Shown here: in pieces, positions 1 through 6,328 of the stretch
Layout of the letters: the number at the start of each line of letters is the position of its first letter
Numbering within the stretch: position 1 is the first letter of the stretch
NCBI GenBank assembly: GCA_009835515.1
Contig: VXXH01000639.1
Span: 1 to 10,374 of the forward strand
Source: Candidatus Poribacteria bacterium
Lineage (GTDB): Bacteria > Poribacteria > WGA-4E > WGA-3G
Reading direction: 5' to 3'
Length of the DNA stretch: 10,374 bases
Notes under the pieces: generated by a model
Seen by the model: the letters and a program-made list of their open reading frames with translations, nothing else
Databases searched by the model: none
Told to the model about the DNA's origin: nothing
Made by a program: the position numbers and the translations under genes

Positions 1-10
1 GATTAAACTG

Positions 11-142
11 ATGCTAAAACGTATCATTTTGATTCTCCTCTGTTTATCGGTTGTTAATTTTTTGAAGACTCAGGATATTCCAACGATAGATTGTAGCTCA
101 GATTTCTGGAAAACTGAACAAAATTGTGCTGATTTCGTTTGA
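11..142 (+). CDS. possible small secreted peptide or gene tail (43 aa)
   Basis: This 43-codon frame starts at ATG and ends at TGA. The first residues are basic (K3, R4), followed by a hydrophobic stretch of about 12 residues (I5 to V15) like a signal peptide or membrane anchor. A polar tail follows with cysteines at 28 and 39. No ribosome site can be judged because only 10 bases precede the ATG, and the frame stays open to the window edge, so it could be the 3' end of a longer gene. I do not recognise it. Chance is a real possibility in AT-rich DNA. Confidence 0.2.
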   Translation: MLKRIILILLCLSVVNFLKTQDIPTIDCSSDFWKTEQNCADFV

Positions 143-230
143 TTTGTTGTGTATATTGTGGAATATAACCGCATTGGGATGCGAATTAAAAAACAGGAAG
201 CATTTGCCGAAGATTTTTCTAAATTCTGTG

Positions 231-278
231 AAAAAATTGAAAAAAATGGTTGACAAACTTCTAAGAACATGTTATAAT
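231..278 (+). promoter_or_regulatory. strong sigma70-type promoter with upstream A-tracts
   Basis: TTGACA at 250-255 and TATAAT at 273-278 are both perfect consensus hexamers separated by exactly 17 bp. TG at 270-271 makes an extended -10. A6 (231-236) and A7 (240-246) tracts lie about one helical turn apart just upstream of the -35 box, as in UP elements. The expected transcript start is near 284-286, giving a leader of about 207 nt before the Rieske start. The palindrome AACATGTT (266-273) sits in the spacer and could be an operator half; that is speculative. Confidence 0.75.
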
Positions 279-282
279 ATTT

Positions 283-307
283 AACGCTCGCGATGCAAAA
301 TAGCGTT
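283..307 (+). promoter_or_regulatory. 5'-end hairpin of the predicted transcript
   Basis: AACGCT (283-288) pairs perfectly with AGCGTT (302-307) across a 13-nt loop. It lies at or within a base or two of the predicted transcript start, so the mRNA would begin with a stem. Such 5' stems often slow mRNA decay. The stem is only 6 bp and its function is inferred. Confidence 0.35.
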
Positions 308-423
308 GGGTGAATTTTGTGTCTTGGATAATCGAGCCAATCTGGTATTATTGAGTATGTTTTGCCCACGCACGGATGACTTTCAAATCAAAAATTTTGG
401 TGATAGTTTGTTTAAAATCGGGC

Positions 424-429
424 TATAAT
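424..429 (+). promoter_or_regulatory. possible second -10 box
   Basis: A perfect TATAAT lies about 62 bp upstream of the Rieske start. At the ideal 17-bp distance the -35 position (401-406, TGATAG) does not match consensus, so this would be a weak or activator-dependent promoter, if it is one. In AT-rich DNA this hexamer can occur by chance. Confidence 0.25.
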
Positions 430-460
430 GTAGGCAGTTTGCCTTTAGTTTCGTAGAACT

Positions 461-474
461 GACGCGTGAGCGTC
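461..474 (+). promoter_or_regulatory. GNRA-type hairpin in the leader
   Basis: GACGC (461-465) and GCGTC (470-474) form a perfect 5-bp stem closed by GUGA, a GNRA tetraloop. It ends 17 nt before the proposed Rieske start codon, close enough to influence ribosome loading. A regulatory role is inferred. Confidence 0.3.
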
Positions 475-491
475 TATCTACTAAATCGGGG

Positions 492-986
492 GTGGAAGTG
501 GTATCTCGACGTAAATTTTTCAAATTCCTCGGTTGGGGAAATTTCACTGCAGCACTGGGGCTCACCTTGGGACCAGGGCTGGTTCGGTATCTCTATCCGC
601 GTGTGCTGTTTGAACCGTCCTCCATTTTTAAAGCAGGATTTCCAGCAGAGTATCCGCCGGGCAGTGTTAGCGAAAAGTTCAAAAAGGAACCTTATGGTGT
701 TTGGATTGTCCGAAAACAGGATGGCGAATTCTACGCACTCTTAACTATATGTACACACCTTGGATGCACGCCGCGCTGGCTCGGTTCTGAAAATAAATTC
801 AAGTGCCCCTGCCACGGTAGCGGTTTTGACCGTGAGGGTGTCAACTACGAAGGTCCCGCACCACGACCGCTTGAACGCGTTAAAATTACATTAGCAGAAG
901 ATGGTCAAATCGAAATTGATAAGTCTGTGAAGTTTTTAGGTGAGAAGGGGCAGTGGACCGACCCAAGCTCCTTTTTGAAGGTCTGA
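492..986 (+). CDS. petC: Rieske [2Fe-2S] protein of a quinol oxidase complex
   Basis: This is the iron-sulfur subunit of a Rieske/cytochrome b complex; it takes one electron from quinol at the outer face of the membrane and passes it to c-type haem. The N-terminus carries a Tat signal (S5-R6-R7-K8-F9-F10-K11) and a hydrophobic stretch (about 18-35) that should remain as the membrane anchor. The cluster motifs are CTHLGC (87-92) and CPCHGS (105-110): C87, H89, C105 and H108 are the expected ligands, with C92 and C107 the expected disulfide. At 164 residues the length is normal. The residue after SG is F112 where many bc1 Rieske proteins have the tyrosine that raises redox potential. The start is GTG at 492; GTG at 498 is equally possible, and neither has a well-spaced AGGAG site. 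The gene leads the operon and cytochrome b follows. The symbol is by homology. Confidence 0.93.
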   Translation: MEVVSRRKFFKFLGWGNFTAALGLTLGPGLVRYLYPRVLFEPSSIFKAGFPAEYPPGSVSEKFKKEPYGVWIVRKQDGEFYALLTICTHLGCTPRWLGSENKFKCPCHGSGFDREGVNYEGPAPRPLERVKITLAEDGQIEIDKSVKFLGEKGQWTDPSSFLKV

Positions 987-1002
987 AGAAAGGAGAGCAT
1001 TT

Positions 1003-1098
1003 GTGCCTGACTTCGGTCAGGTAGAAAAGGCGTTTCGGCGTTATAGGGCGTATCTCGAATATTCCTTGTCGCAACGTACGCGTCGAAACTTGCTATAA
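1003..1098 (+). CDS. possible 31-aa leader peptide before cytochrome b
   Basis: A GTG-initiated frame of 31 codons fills the gap between the Rieske and cytochrome b genes. AAAGGAG ends at 995, 7 nt before the GTG, a better ribosome site than that of either neighbour. The stop (TAA 1096-1098) is 5 nt before the cytochrome b ATG, which has no clear ribosome site of its own, so translational coupling is plausible. The peptide is basic (Arg at 12, 13, 15, 24, 26 and 27) with aromatic residues and no membrane span. A stable hairpin covers the start codon. It is not a family I recognise. It could be a leader peptide, a small subunit, or chance. Confidence 0.4.
   Translation: MPDFGQVEKAFRRYRAYLEYSLSQRTRRNLL
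1004..1023 (+). promoter_or_regulatory. UUCG-capped hairpin over a start codon
   Basis: CCTGAC (1006-1011) and GTCAGG (1016-1021) pair perfectly around the loop TTCG, closed by C-G: the extra-stable cUUCGg tetraloop. A G-U pair (1005/1022) and a U-A pair (1004/1023) extend the stem to 8 bp and take in most of the GTG at 1003-1005. No U-run follows, so it is not a typical intrinsic terminator. It may gate translation of the small frame, or act as a barrier to exonucleases between Rieske and cytochrome b. Confidence 0.55.
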
Positions 1099-1103
1099 AA
1101 AGT

Positions 1104-1874
1104 ATGAACGAAGAACGTAAAGGGCTCAAAGAAAAGATTACGAATTCTGACATTTGGCGCTCTATATTCCGCCACGGATATGAAGACACAGGGCGCAGGT
1201 ACACCTTACAAATTCTCCAAAACGTCTGGTTGCATCTCCATCCTCCTCGGGTTTCTCGCCATGCGCTCAACTTCCGTTTTACATGGTGCATGGGCGGTAT
1301 TACCTTCCTCATGTTCCTCGTGACGGCTGTCACGGGCGTGCTCCTGATGTTCTATTATCGACCAACTGCCGAATACGCCTTCCACGATGTACAATACCTC
1401 GAATTTGATATTCCGTTCGGGATGCTCCTACGGAACATGCACCGCTGGGCAGCACACGGGATGGTTATTTCGGTGATGTTGCACATGTTCAGAGTCTTTT
1501 TGACCGGTTCCTATAAGAAGCCACGCGAATTCAACTGGGCAGTCGGTGTCATTTTACTACTTGTGACATTTTTCCTCAGTTTCACTGGCTACCTGTTACC
1601 CTGGGATCAATTGGCTTTTTGGGCTGTAACTGTCGGAACGAACATGGCACGCGCAACACCCGTGTTGGGACACGAAGGGCCATTCGCACCGCAAGACATC
1701 ACACAATCCAACGATGTCCGATTCGCGTTACTCGCAGGTACGATTGTAGGCCCCTCAACCCTCTTGAGGTTCTATATTCTACACTGTGTCGCTGTGCCAC
1801 TTTTGGCAAGCGTGTTGATGGCGTTGCATTTCTGGCGTGTCCGTAAAGATGGAGGCATCTCTGGACCGCTATAG
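1104..1874 (+). CDS. petB: cytochrome b6-like subunit (cytochrome b N-terminal half)
   Basis: This integral membrane subunit carries the two b haems of the Rieske/b complex. Four helices are visible (about 61-84, 112-134, 146-166 and 218-242). The haem ligands are H113 and H127 on the second helix and H227 and H242 on the last one, a 14- and 15-residue spacing as in cytochrome b6 rather than mitochondrial cytochrome b (14 and 14). Other family marks are RNMHRW (110-115), LTGSYKKPRE (133-142), TGYLLPWDQ (161-169) and a C-terminal GISGPL that matches chloroplast b6. C62, in WCMGGIT, falls where b6 has Cys35, the residue bound to haem c_i. Relative to b6 there is an N-terminal extension of about 27 residues and a longer loop at 184-206. 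The ATG at 1104 lacks an AGGAG site; coupling to the 31-codon frame upstream is possible. Confidence 0.95.
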   Translation: MNEERKGLKEKITNSDIWRSIFRHGYEDTGRRYTLQILQNVWLHLHPPRVSRHALNFRFTWCMGGITFLMFLVTAVTGVLLMFYYRPTAEYAFHDVQYLEFDIPFGMLLRNMHRWAAHGMVISVMLHMFRVFLTGSYKKPREFNWAVGVILLLVTFFLSFTGYLLPWDQLAFWAVTVGTNMARATPVLGHEGPFAPQDITQSNDVRFALLAGTIVGPSTLLRFYILHCVAVPLLASVLMALHFWRVRKDGGISGPL

Positions 1875-1949
1875 ACGGCATGGTTGGAACAAATCTTTGG
1901 TGGCAGCGGAACGCAGTTTCTCTTAGCATGGGCAAGCAATCCTACCTTC

Positions 1950-1956
1950 AAAGGAG
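1950..1956 (+). promoter_or_regulatory. ribosome binding site deciding the subunit IV start
   Basis: AAAGGAG lies 11 nt before the ATG at 1968. The longer alternative, starting at TTG 1884 in the same frame, has no such site. The sequence after the ATG begins in the way I recall for this family (MEHFIALVTKPDN), so the shorter start is preferred. Confidence 0.6.
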
Positions 1957-1967
1957 CAGAAAATCGT

Positions 1968-2834
1968 ATGGAGCATTTTATAGCACTGGTGACGAAGCCG
2001 GATAATGTCCCTATTGTTGCTATTCTCTTTTTGATACCCTATTTCATCTGGCTCTCTTATCGGCAGGCACGCCTGACTGACAAAGCAGGGGTGCCTTCGG
2101 ATGCTGCACTCAACGATAAAGTCTATGTGTGGCCCTACCTCTGCCGAAACGAATTTATCTGCGCAATTATTGTGATGCTGGTGCTGGGGGTCTGGTCTAT
2201 TATGATTGATGCCCCACTTGAAGAGCCGAGTGATCCGACGAAAACCCCCAATCCATCTAAAGCACCGTGGTATTTCCTCGCACTCCAGGAGATGTTGGTT
2301 TACTTCGATCCGTGGATCGCCGGTGTCGTACTGCCGGGTCTAATTATCGCAGGCTTGATTGCTATTCCTTACATTGACACGAACCCAAAAGGTAAAGGCT
2401 ATTATACCATCAAAGAGCGTCCGTTCGCGCTTGCCGTATTCTCTTTCGGATTTATCATTTTGTGGATCGTCTTGATGGTCGTTGGGACATTTCTGAGGGG
2501 ACCCGGATGGAACTTCTTCGCGCCGTGGGAAGCCTGGGATCCACATCTTGTGGTGCCGTTGACAAACGTGAATTTATCGTATCTTTTCGGTATTCGGAGT
2601 GAGGTTACCGCAAACTTTTTCGGCTTGGTCGTTGTCGCGGGTTATTTCTCGCTCGGGCCGATCGTTTATTTATGGAAGCGGAATAGTAACCGTTTCTTAC
2701 AGGAACTGGGTCTCGTTCGATATATCATTGTCTCGTTTCTGTTTTTAACTATGCTCGCACTGCCAATAAAAATGATTTTGCGAATATTTTTCAATGTGAA
2801 ATATATCTGGGTCTCCCCATGGTTCAACATTTAG
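1968..2834 (+). CDS. petD: cytochrome b C-terminal / subunit IV-like protein
   Basis: This is the second half of a split cytochrome b, helping to form the quinol oxidation site. The family block runs from EEPSDP (85-90) through APWYFL (99-104) and LQEML (106-110) to FDPW (113-116), followed by a long hydrophobic helix. In all about six membrane helices are visible (roughly 15-32, 64-81, 117-138, 157-180, 211-236 and 250-275), three more than plant subunit IV, resembling the C-terminal part of bc1 cytochrome b. The Qo motif PEWY is replaced by APWY, so the catalytic glutamate is absent; E108 is close by and could stand in. The protein has 288 residues from ATG 1968; TTG 1884 would add 28. It follows the b6-like gene by 93 nt in the same operon. 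The symbol is by homology. Confidence 0.9.
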   Translation: MEHFIALVTKPDNVPIVAILFLIPYFIWLSYRQARLTDKAGVPSDAALNDKVYVWPYLCRNEFICAIIVMLVLGVWSIMIDAPLEEPSDPTKTPNPSKAPWYFLALQEMLVYFDPWIAGVVLPGLIIAGLIAIPYIDTNPKGKGYYTIKERPFALAVFSFGFIILWIVLMVVGTFLRGPGWNFFAPWEAWDPHLVVPLTNVNLSYLFGIRSEVTANFFGLVVVAGYFSLGPIVYLWKRNSNRFLQELGLVRYIIVSFLFLTMLALPIKMILRIFFNVKYIWVSPWFNI

Positions 2835-2878
2835 TTTTTTAGCCAGTCGCAAGCATAAAAGGAGCAGGTTTAGTAAAC

Positions 2879-3043
2879 ATGAGTTTTGTCTTTAAAATCC
2901 GTAGAGACCCGATGTCGTCTGCTTGTATGGCTCCGAACCGATTTAATGTTCACGAACATCGTTTTGATGCACATAGAAAACCCGTTTTTGACAACGGAAA
3001 AAACGGAGCGGAAACCCAATCATTAAAAAAATGGAGGGAGTAA
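2879..3043 (+). CDS. possible 54-aa protein of unknown function
   Basis: A 54-codon frame occupies most of the gap between the subunit IV and octahaem genes. AAAAGGAG (2857-2864) lies 14 nt before the ATG, a rather long spacing. The product is polar and basic with several histidines (25, 27 and 32), one cysteine (16), and no signal or membrane span. Its TAA ends 5 nt before the proposed GTG of the octahaem gene, the same layout as the 31-codon frame before cytochrome b. I recognise no family. An open frame of this length by chance is uncommon but not rare. Confidence 0.35.
   Translation: MSFVFKIRRDPMSSACMAPNRFNVHEHRFDAHRKPVFDNGKNGAETQSLKKWRE
3033..3040 (+). promoter_or_regulatory. ribosome binding site deciding the octahaem start
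   Basis: GGAGGGAG lies 8 nt before the in-frame GTG at 3049. The ATG at 3031 overlaps this site and has only A-rich sequence before it. The GTG is therefore the more likely start and shortens the protein by six residues. Confidence 0.6.
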
Positions 3044-3048
3044 AGTTC

Positions 3049-6000
3049 GTGAGGAACAAAAAAGAAATTCCTGCTGAAAATAAATCGTATTCTGCTTTGT
3101 TCTTTATTCTGTCGGGTCTGTTAGGGCTTGTAACCTTATGGGGGTTCTGGAGTGAGATGATCACGCGCCGCCCCTGGAAGCAGATCCAGCAGCAATTTTA
3201 TCAGTATGAGTATGAGAAGACAGATGCAGAACTCGCAAACGCAAAGTTAGATTTGCCTGAACTTTCCACACCTCAAGCACCTGACGCGAAAGAGTTAGGT
3301 AGGTTAACAAAAACGGTTGAGACTGCTCAAGTTTCACTCGACGAAGCATTGCAGGAACGAAAATTCCGGCAGAGCGAATCGGATGCGATTAACTATAAGT
3401 ATCAACATAGCCTCCACGTAGCAAAAGGTAAACACAACGCGACTGTTGACAAATGGCAAGAGAAATTAGCTGAACTTGAATCTCAGATTGAAGATGAACT
3501 CACCGAAGCCGTCTTAGCAGCAGAGGCGACCTTCGCGAACGCCAACAAAGCGTTGGCACAGTTCTATCAAACCAGTAATGACCCACAGCGCGCACTCAGC
3601 ACCTACCTCATCGCACAGAAATATAATACCACAGACACAGAAATCGTTGATGGCATCGCCGCTGCACAAGCATCCCTACAAGCACTACAAGCCGACAAAG
3701 CCAAGTATGATGAAGTCGCACGTCTGCAAGAAAAATTAGGTTCGGTTGGCGGTATCAAACGAACTTTCCTCGGTAGCCTATTAGAAAACCCATTCCGTGA
3801 GACACGAACCATTACGCAATATTATCTTGAAGATTTCGATTACACCGCAGATAGGTGTGCTACGTGCCACTTTTCTGCCGATAGGAGCGGCTACGAACAA
3901 TCCGCACAAGAAACATTTGAGGTCGAAGGTGATGGCGAAAATCCCGTCGTACATCGCCTCAAGCATGCAAGCGTCAAGGTCGGTAGTGAAAGCGTCATCA
4001 TCGATGGGTTTGATGCGGAAGCAGATGAATATACACTGGAAGCAAACGGGACGCTTACCTTTAGTGATGTGGATGTCTTCGGTGAAGTCGAGATTTCTTA
4101 TGAAACCGGCTACCAACCTGTCCTTCAAACGCATCCGCACCGCGATGTCCTCCTCGCGATGCACCCAATTGATAGATTTGGATGTACACCGTGCCACGGT
4201 GGACAAGGACAAGCACTAACGGCGAAAGCCGCCCATGCATTGACACACGCTGAATACTGGCTCAGTCCTGTACTCGGATTAGATGAACACACCGGTAGAA
4301 CATCTGAAGAGACGAAAGGGTATATGGAATCTAACTGCCGCCGTTGTCATGATGGTGTCATGAAGTTGGATTACGGCGTAGATCCTGAAACAGATGAACC
4401 TGTGGATTATGCCCCGAGTCTCACAAAAGGGCTGGCTCTCTTTGAAGACCTCGGTTGCCACGGCTGCCACGCTGTGGAAGGGTATAGTGCGATCGAAAAC
4501 CTCAACAACGTCGGTCCTTCGCTCGCGAAAGTCGGCAGTAAGGTGCGAGACACAGCTTGGCTTGAGAGTTGGATTAAGAAACCTGAAGCCTATCTGCCAA
4601 ATACAACAATGCCGAACTTCTTCCCCGCCGACGGTATGAGTCAGGTCGTCTACCTCAAGAACGGCGGAACGCGTACCGGTGTTGTCACGAAAACCCCTAA
4701 CGGTATTGAGATTAAAACCGATGATGGCACTGTATATCCCTATCCGGACGATTATGTCCTCCGTATCGTTGATGAGGTAAAATCTATTGCAGCGTATCTC
4801 GCAACGATGAGTGATGCAAATCTTGACGAATCCTCCGTAAACTATTCCCAATCTGAGAGCGTTATTAAGGCAGGCGAGGAAACTGTTAAAACCGTCGGTT
4901 GCCTCACATGTCATACTGTTGACGGTTTAGGGAGCGATTTCGGCCCAGCACTTGATAGTGTCGGGACGAAGGTCACGCCGAATTATCTCCGTCAGTGGAT
5001 CAGCGACCCGAAGGCTTATGATCCCGATACTAGTATGCCGAGTTTACGGTTAAGTAACCGCGAAATTGACAACGTTGTCGCCTATCTGATGAGTTTACAG
5101 AAAGCAACTCCCAACGCAGCGGGTGAATCCATCGGTGAAGTGGACGTAGCAGAGGGCGAAACACTCGTCAGAACCTACGGATGTTTCGGTTGCCACGAAA
5201 TACCTGGCTTTGAAGATGAATCGAAGGTCGGTGCTGACCTCGGCGAATTTGGCGCGAAACTCGCTGATGAACTTGACTTTGGCGATACAGTAGGCATTGA
5301 ACACAGTTGGACCGGATGGACGATCGGCAAAGTTACCGACCCGCGACGTTATCAAACCCGACGGATAGCCTCGCGGATGCCTGTCTTTCATCAAATTAAG
5401 GACGACGAAGAAAATGCAAGGGCGCTCGCTGTGCTTTTGAAGAGTTTCCAACCCGAAAAATATCCGCTCAGTTATATCCATAACCGATCCGAAAAGTTGA
5501 ATCGTATTGATGCCGGCAGACGACTCATCAAAAAATATAACTGCACCGGATGCCACGAGATTGAGGGGGCAGGTGGTGATTATCGCGACGTTATCATCGC
5601 ACATGAAGGACTCAGTGATATGATTGCCACGCAGCTTGCACCGCCACCATTGAAGGCTGAGGGCGCGAGAGTCTATCCGGACTGGTTGTTCGCATTCCTT
5701 AAAGAGCCGTCTGATATCCGCTACGGACTCAAAGTACGGATGCCGACATTTCATCTCTCTGATGATGAAGCGACCACGCTTGCCGAATACTTCTCTGCGA
5801 TTGACGACGAACCGTTCCCTTATGAGACGCTTGAAGTGCCAACCCCAACGAGGGCTGAATTGCGGGTCGGTAAACAGATTTTTGACGAGCTCCAGTGTAT
5901 CTCTTGTCACCCTTCGCAGGGTGAAGTTATTCCTGAAGGAAGTGACAAGGCAGGACGTCCCGACCTTTCATTGGCAAAAGAACGTCTCAAACCGGATTGG

Positions 6001-6168
6001 CTCATTGACTGGATGAAAGACCCGCAGTCGTTCCAACCCGGAACGGCGATGCCGCAAGCCTGGCCACTTGTTGGTGGACAGCACATGGCACTTGATGGAT
6101 ATGCTGGAAATGACGCTGAAAAACAGATTCAACTCGTTCGAGATTACCTCATCTCGTTAGGGCGTTAA
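3049..6168 (+). CDS. membrane-anchored octahaem cytochrome c of the Rieske/b complex
   Basis: This is a very large c-type cytochrome (1,039 residues from GTG 3049) that probably takes electrons from the Rieske protein at the outer membrane face. One N-terminal helix (14-34) anchors it, and a long Glu/Ala/Lys/Gln-rich helical, probably coiled-coil, region follows (about 80-230). Eight CxxCH motifs start at 270, 379, 430, 470, 618, 712, 832 and 950. The last five each precede a Met-Pro at 521, 663, 777, 898 and 1001, the usual sixth ligand, so these look like five tandem class I cytochrome c domains. The first three lack that pattern. Two beta-rich inserts break the haem pattern: about 292-360, and about 531-577 inside the fourth haem domain. 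No cytochrome c1-like gene is present, so this protein may fill that role and act as an electron wire. I know no gene symbol for it. Confidence 0.9.
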   Translation: MRNKKEIPAENKSYSALFFILSGLLGLVTLWGFWSEMITRRPWKQIQQQFYQYEYEKTDAELANAKLDLPELSTPQAPDAKELGRLTKTVETAQVSLDEALQERKFRQSESDAINYKYQHSLHVAKGKHNATVDKWQEKLAELESQIEDELTEAVLAAEATFANANKALAQFYQTSNDPQRALSTYLIAQKYNTTDTEIVDGIAAAQASLQALQADKAKYDEVARLQEKLGSVGGIKRTFLGSLLENPFRETRTITQYYLEDFDYTADRCATCHFSADRSGYEQSAQETFEVEGDGENPVVHRLKHASVKVGSESVIIDGFDAEADEYTLEANGTLTFSDVDVFGEVEISYETGYQPVLQTHPHRDVLLAMHPIDRFGCTPCHGGQGQALTAKAAHALTHAEYWLSPVLGLDEHTGRTSEETKGYMESNCRRCHDGVMKLDYGVDPETDEPVDYAPSLTKGLALFEDLGCHGCHAVEGYSAIENLNNVGPSLAKVGSKVRDTAWLESWIKKPEAYLPNTTMPNFFPADGMSQVVYLKNGGTRTGVVTKTPNGIEIKTDDGTVYPYPDDYVLRIVDEVKSIAAYLATMSDANLDESSVNYSQSESVIKAGEETVKTVGCLTCHTVDGLGSDFGPALDSVGTKVTPNYLRQWISDPKAYDPDTSMPSLRLSNREIDNVVAYLMSLQKATPNAAGESIGEVDVAEGETLVRTYGCFGCHEIPGFEDESKVGADLGEFGAKLADELDFGDTVGIEHSWTGWTIGKVTDPRRYQTRRIASRMPVFHQIKDDEENARALAVLLKSFQPEKYPLSYIHNRSEKLNRIDAGRRLIKKYNCTGCHEIEGAGGDYRDVIIAHEGLSDMIATQLAPPPLKAEGARVYPDWLFAFLKEPSDIRYGLKVRMPTFHLSDDEATTLAEYFSAIDDEPFPYETLEVPTPTRAELRVGKQIFDELQCISCHPSQGEVIPEGSDKAGRPDLSLAKERLKPDWLIDWMKDPQSFQPGTAMPQAWPLVGGQHMALDGYAGNDAEKQIQLVRDYLISLGR

Positions 6169-6180
6169 AGTTATCAGTCA

Positions 6181-6304
6181 TCAGTTTGCCTCGTAGTGAG
6201 TGTTACAAGAGTGCCTCGCAGTGAGAGTGATAGTCCTAAAGTCTCTTTCTGACCACTGAAAGATTTTCGCAGAAAAGTCGTATTCTCACTGCGAAGCAAA
6301 CTGA
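6181..6304. repeat. 124-bp element with 20-bp inverted ends
   Basis: The left arm (6181-6200) and right arm (6285-6304) are inverted copies identical at 18 of 20 positions. A 13-bp part of the left arm (6188-6200) recurs directly at 6213-6225 with one difference, so the right arm could pair with either copy and form two exclusive hairpins. A 7-bp periodicity around AGTYATC units is visible at the left end (6169-6189). It could be a miniature mobile element, an mRNA-end structure, or a genome-wide interspersed repeat. No terminator U-run and no transposase are seen. Confidence 0.65.
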
Positions 6305-6328
6305 CAACTCTTAAAACTGAAAACCATT

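Larger units (their letters stand above)
1..491. other. AT-rich upstream region and leader
   Basis: No full-size gene is supported in this stretch. It is clearly more AT-rich than the coding DNA that follows and is rich in A and T tracts. It holds a possible 43-codon reading frame (11-142), an AT palindrome with a 4-nt loop (152-157 with 162-167), a strong promoter (250-278), a 6-bp hairpin just after the expected transcript start (283-307), a second possible -10 box (424-429) and a GNRA-loop hairpin (461-474). The simplest reading is the control region and 5' leader of the Rieske operon. Confidence 0.6.

Noticed and set aside
70..369. 99-codon open frame on the - strand
   Set aside because: It overlaps the perfect sigma70 promoter and AT-rich leader, has no visible ribosome site and no recognisable features.
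1004..1023. Intrinsic terminator after the Rieske gene
   Set aside because: The hairpin is strong but no U-run follows, and the gene downstream belongs to the same complex.
1884..1967. Extended TTG start for the subunit IV-like protein
   Set aside because: No ribosome site before the TTG, while AAAGGAG precedes the in-frame ATG at 1968.
1880..2005. 41-codon frame between the two cytochrome b genes
   Set aside because: No ribosome site, and it overlaps the subunit IV gene in another frame; unlike the other two small frames it does not end just before the next start.
4279..4914. 211-codon open frame on the - strand
   Set aside because: Also opposite the octahaem gene, across two of its CxxCH motifs; no start signal or family features.
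5095..5910. 271-codon open frame on the - strand
   Set aside because: It lies entirely opposite the octahaem gene, whose + frame shows five clear haem domains. The - translation shows no recognisable motif and is best explained by codon bias in the real gene.
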